Below are positions 5,457 through 8,208 of a stretch of 8,208 bases of DNA, in pieces; the stretch's first letter is position 1, and every line of letters begins with the position of its first letter. This DNA comes from Opitutaceae bacterium (GTDB lineage: Bacteria > Verrucomicrobiota > Verrucomicrobiia > Opitutales > Opitutaceae). The notes beneath the pieces were generated by a model. That model was not told the DNA's origin, did not search any database, and saw nothing but the letters and a program-made list of their open reading frames with translations. A program made the position numbers and the translations under genes. The DNA lies in contig PMSP01000373.1 of the NCBI GenBank assembly GCA_003168315.1, forward strand, positions 1 to 8,208. The letters run 5' to 3'.

Positions 5457-8008
5457 TTTCTCAGGGAGACCAGGTTCGCGAAAAGCCGGTAGGCGCCGGG
5501 CACCCCGGCCGGGAGCTGCCGAAAGAACGAGAGCCCCGTGTAGACGAAATATCCCCGGCCGTAGCGGGCGACGAGGAGGCCGCCCCTCAGCGGCGCCTCG
5601 CCCGCGTCGCTGCACTCAAGGAGGGGGACCAAGTGGTCCGCGTCCCATTCGCTGGCGAAGTCGAGGCCGCGCTCCTGCACCCAGCCGCCGAAATCCGCCG
5701 GCCCGATGCGGTTCGGCACGGTGAACGCCGGATGGTCCGGAACGAGGAGTGTGACGGCCGAGTTCTCGTCCGTCACCCTGTAGCGCGGCAGGTCGCGGGA
5801 AAGCTTGAGCGCGTACGGCGCCAGCTGCTGCGTCTGCAGCCCGTTCGGGGTGTTGTACTGCTCGACGAGCGTGCCGCCGGCCTCGACGTAGGCGAAGAGG
5901 GCGGGGAGGCCTGCCGCCAGGTCGGTCCTCGTGTTGAACGCCCGGACCCCGATCACCACGGCGTCCAGTCCCCTGAGGCCGTCCGCCGTCAGGTCGGCGC
6001 CCTTCAGCTGCGTGACGGCGTATCCCATCTGCCCGAGACTCGTCGCCGTGCTGTCGCCGGCGCCCGGAAGGTAGCCGACGCTGCGGCCGCGGACCGAAAG
6101 ATCGAGGCAGACCGCCTTCAGGTGGGCCGGCGGCTGCAGGAGCTCGCGCGGGATGTGGGGATAGGAGATCACGATCCGCCCCGTGCCGAAATGCGCGCCG
6201 CCGATCTCGGCCCGGGCGGCGATGGCGGCGCTCGAGGGCTGGGCGGGAGCCGTCACCGTGAACGAGAACCGCGCCGTGTCGCCCGGGGCCGCCAGGCTGA
6301 AGGGGCGGCTAGCCGGCGCTATCCCCCATCCTTCCGGCGCCTCAAGCCGCAGCGACCCGGCCGCGTCGGCGCGCGAGGAGACGACCTCGACGTTCACCTC
6401 GCGGGCGGAGCCGGGGGCGAAGAGAGTCACGTCGGAAGCGAAGCTCAGCGAGACGGGGGGAATGACGTCCGGGCGGCGCCGGACCTCGGCCCCGGACGCA
6501 TCGGTGGCCAGGTACACCGCCTCGTCGCTCACCACGAGCTCCTGGTCCCCCACCTTGAACACGTCCTCGACGGAAATCGGGGGCGGGTTCTCCGGGAGCC
6601 CGATCAGAGACGGATCGGCCACCCGGAACATGCCGGCGGTGCCCTCCTCCCGCAGCCAGTAGGGCTGGCTGACCGGCGTTCCCAGAGGGAGGGTGCGCGT
6701 CGCCGTGCGCGTCGATGCCTGGCCCGGGATCAGGGGCTCCCGGTGCCTGATCTCGCGGCCGACGCCGGGATAGCGCACGCCGACCCATGTCACGGGGACT
6801 CCCGAGCGGATGATCGCCGTGTGGGTGAGCGTGAACGCCTCGCCGGGGACGACCTCGGGGCGGGAAACCGTCGTCCCGACCGAGAGGCCGAGGCACGCCT
6901 GGAGGATCCGGTCTAGGTCCCGGCGCTTCTCGTCGATGACGGGCTCGGCGGGAAGCCCCGCGAGGCCCCGCTTGAGCTCAAGGAGCGCCGGCACGCTGGC
7001 CGCGGGGTTGCCGGCGTCAAAGTGGGCGACGGCCGCGTCGGCAAGGCGGGCGATCACCGCCCCCCCGGCCACGCGGGCCCAGGTGGTGTCGACCCCGTCC
7101 ATGAAGTCCCGGGCCGCGGGCGCCCCATCCAGCACCTTGAAGGACTCGACGCGGGGCCCGCTGCCGGCCGCCGCCACCGAGAAGTTCGCGAAGCCCTGCG
7201 TCCGGTGCATCGATCGGCTGCGCGCCGCGAGGGCCGCGAACGAGGCGCCCGTCACCGGGTCGGTGCCGTCTATGGCGACATGCAGCACATCCGGCGAGGC
7301 CTCGTCCGAGCCGCCGCGTCCCGGGCCGTAGCCGTTCCAGACGATCCGCGTGGGCTGCCACGGGGTCAGCCTGTCGAGCTGCTCCGGGAACGCCTTCGGG
7401 TCGCCGGCGAGGCGGAACGCCTCGATCGCCAGCGCCGAGGACGCGGTGTGGTGGCCGTGGGTCCCGCTGGGCTCGGGGGGAAAGCGGGTGATGATGACGT
7501 CGGGGCGGAACGTGCGGATGACGCGGACGATGTCGGAGAGCACCTGCTGGTGATCCCACTTGGTGAGGGTCTGGCGAAAGTCCTTCGAGTACCCGAAGTC
7601 CCGCGCGCGGCTCAAGAACTGCCGGCCCCCGTCGACGCGCCGCGCCGCCAGGAGCTCCTGGGTCCGGATGACCCCGAGGAGGTCGCCGAACTCGGGGCCG
7701 AGGAGGTTCTGGCCGCCGTCGCCGCGCGTCAGGGAGAGGTAGGCGGTCCGGTAGTCGCGCCCCCGCGACAGGTAGGTGATCAGCTGCGTGTTCTCGTCGT
7801 CGGGATGCGCGGCCACGTAGAGGACGCTCCCGAAAGTCCTGAACTCTTGAAGGTCACGCGCGATCACGGCGGGAGCCTGGGCGGGGTCCGGGGCGGCCGA
7901 CGCGCCCAGGCAGGGCCTCGGGCCCATGCCCGCCAGGGCCGCAAGCGCGAGGGCCAGCAGCGGCCGTGGCAGGCCCCGGCCGGCGACGGGAAGGAAGGCG
8001 CCTGTCAC
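5453..8008 (-). CDS. Secreted multidomain PIG-L family deacetylase with C-terminal GATase1-like domain
   Basis: The protein has 851 residues and starts at GTG 8008, overlapping the previous stop in GTGA. Residues 1-38 look like a signal peptide: basic positions 11-15, hydrophobic core 17-27, and a likely cut near LGASA (34-38). The PIG-L domain spans about 55-275. Its zinc motif AAHPDDE (66-72, ligands His68 and Asp71) is followed by GTHGHHTAS (182-190, His187 the likely third ligand), both intact. The middle, about 380-620, is beta-rich and looks like Ig/NEW3-type accessory domains. Residues about 630-850 resemble a class I glutamine-amidotransferase-like (ThuA-like) fold, with LDAVVIGVRAFN (681-692) and YGRGYFVYTGLSFF (816-829); I see no catalytic Cys-His-Glu set. 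It probably removes acetyl groups from an N-acetylated sugar outside the cytoplasm. The substrate is unknown. Its export separates it from the cytoplasmic BshB1 in the same operon. Confidence 0.9.
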   Translation of the reverse strand: MTGAFLPVAGRGLPRPLLALALAALAGMGPRPCLGASAAPDPAQAPAVIARDLQEFRTFGSVLYVAAHPDDENTQLITYLSRGRDYRTAYLSLTRGDGGQNLLGPEFGDLLGVIRTQELLAARRVDGGRQFLSRARDFGYSKDFRQTLTKWDHQQVLSDIVRVIRTFRPDVIITRFPPEPSGTHGHHTASSALAIEAFRLAGDPKAFPEQLDRLTPWQPTRIVWNGYGPGRGGSDEASPDVLHVAIDGTDPVTGASFAALAARSRSMHRTQGFANFSVAAAGSGPRVESFKVLDGAPAARDFMDGVDTTWARVAGGAVIARLADAAVAHFDAGNPAASVPALLELKRGLAGLPAEPVIDEKRRDLDRILQACLGLSVGTTVSRPEVVPGEAFTLTHTAIIRSGVPVTWVGVRYPGVGREIRHREPLIPGQASTRTATRTLPLGTPVSQPYWLREEGTAGMFRVADPSLIGLPENPPPISVEDVFKVGDQELVVSDEAVYLATDASGAEVRRRPDVIPPVSLSFASDVTLFAPGSAREVNVEVVSSRADAAGSLRLEAPEGWGIAPASRPFSLAAPGDTARFSFTVTAPAQPSSAAIAARAEIGGAHFGTGRIVISYPHIPRELLQPPAHLKAVCLDLSVRGRSVGYLPGAGDSTATSLGQMGYAVTQLKGADLTADGLRGLDAVVIGVRAFNTRTDLAAGLPALFAYVEAGGTLVEQYNTPNGLQTQQLAPYALKLSRDLPRYRVTDENSAVTLLVPDHPAFTVPNRIGPADFGGWVQERGLDFASEWDADHLVPLLECSDAGEAPLRGGLLVARYGRGYFVYTGLSFFRQLPAGVPGAYRLFANLVSLRK

Positions 8009-8208
8009 TTCAGGGTGGCGATGAGGGCGTCGTTCAGGCGGAGGTATTCGCTCCTGGCCGGCTCGTCGGACTTCGCGGCCATGTCCCTCGACTGCGTGGC
8101 CGCAGCGAGCGCCCCGTCCTTGTCGCCCCTGGCCGCCAGGATCCTCGCCTTCTGATAGATAAGGACGAATTCGAACTGGCCGGGGTGCTCGGCGATCGCG
8201 GCATTCAT
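8005..8208 (-). CDS. C-terminal end of a DUF2911/TPR-like protein, 5' part beyond the window
   Basis: The frame is open to the right edge, so the Met encoded at the very edge is probably internal and the gene likely starts outside the window. The 67 visible residues form two or three amphipathic helices. FVLIYQKARILAARGDKDGA (14-33) has the A-x-G spacing of a TPR-like helix pair, and the end EYLRLNDALIATLK is typical of helical tails. This pattern fits the C-terminal helical region that I recall in DUF2911 proteins, which are common in Bacteroidetes and Acidobacteria. A plain TPR protein is the main alternative. The stop overlaps the GTG of the secreted deacetylase, so it belongs to the same transcription unit. 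Function cannot be assigned from this fragment. Confidence 0.7.
   Translation of the reverse strand: MNAAIAEHPGQFEFVLIYQKARILAARGDKDGALAAATQSRDMAAKSDEPARSEYLRLNDALIATLK

Larger units (their letters stand above)
1..8208 (-). other. Eight-gene co-directional unit with coupled junctions (candidate operon)
   Basis: All eight genes read leftwards. The junctions are GTGA at 8005-8008, ATGA at 5453-5456, GTGA at 5322-5325, ATGA at 3610-3613, a 29-base overlap at 2840-2868, a one-base gap at 2130, and ATGA at 981-984. No gap could hold a promoter or terminator, and I see no intrinsic terminator hairpin followed by a T run within it. Both ends lie outside the window, so the promoter and the full gene content are unknown. 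Confidence 0.87.

Noticed and set aside
5633..6916. 427-codon plus-strand open frame
   Set aside because: It is antisense to the secreted deacetylase, whose frame carries zinc motifs and a signal peptide. The plus-strand product is Arg/Gly/Asp-rich without any recognisable domain, as expected for a shadow frame in GC-rich DNA.
7022..8155. 377-codon plus-strand open frame
   Set aside because: It is antisense to the PIG-L domain and crosses the GTGA gene junction. Its composition is low-complexity and no motif is seen.
1..8208. tRNA, rRNA, riboswitch, CRISPR, insertion sequence or attachment site
   Set aside because: There is no non-coding gap of more than one base between the genes. I saw no inverted terminal repeats, spaced direct repeats or clover-leaf pattern.

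Overview
The window is part of a single tightly packed transcription unit on the minus strand of a GC-rich bacterium. Reading right to left (5' to 3' on the minus strand), it holds eight genes: the C-terminal end of a DUF2911/TPR-like protein (partial), a secreted 851-residue PIG-L deacetylase with a C-terminal amidotransferase-like fold, a 44-residue single-pass membrane protein, a sodium:solute symporter with a large inserted loop, a short BshC-like protein, BshB1, BshA, and a membrane-anchored alpha/beta hydrolase that runs off the left edge. There is no intergenic space: six of the seven junctions overlap and the other is separated by one base. I see no RNA genes, mobile elements, CRISPR array, internal promoter or terminator.

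The recognisable theme is bacillithiol, the low-molecular-weight thiol made in three steps. BshA joins GlcNAc to L-malate, BshB removes the acetyl group, and BshC adds cysteine. BshA (981..2129) and BshB1 (2131..2868) are clear. The gene directly before bshB1 (2840..3613) is the most interesting object here. Its 257-residue product carries three motifs in the order and rough spacing of the BshC core (GQQ, DSDHD, and AGAGE followed by a tyrosine). It is about half the length of canonical BshC and lacks both the N-terminal extension and the C-terminal coiled-coil region. I infer a minimal BshC, or a close relative, that completes the pathway.

The upstream half (secreted PIG-L enzyme, small membrane protein, symporter) has signs of an envelope module. 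A plausible but unproven idea is that an exported deacetylase acts on an acetylated amino sugar outside the cytoplasm and the symporter imports a product. I recall similar large PIG-L plus loop-containing symporter pairs near bshB1 in Bacteroidetes, but this is from memory.

The host cannot be named from the sequence. High GC, bacillithiol genes, a DUF2911-type end and the near absence of Shine-Dalgarno sequences fit groups such as Acidobacteriota, Verrucomicrobiota, Gemmatimonadota or GC-rich Bacteroidota relatives. Low-GC Firmicutes are unlikely.
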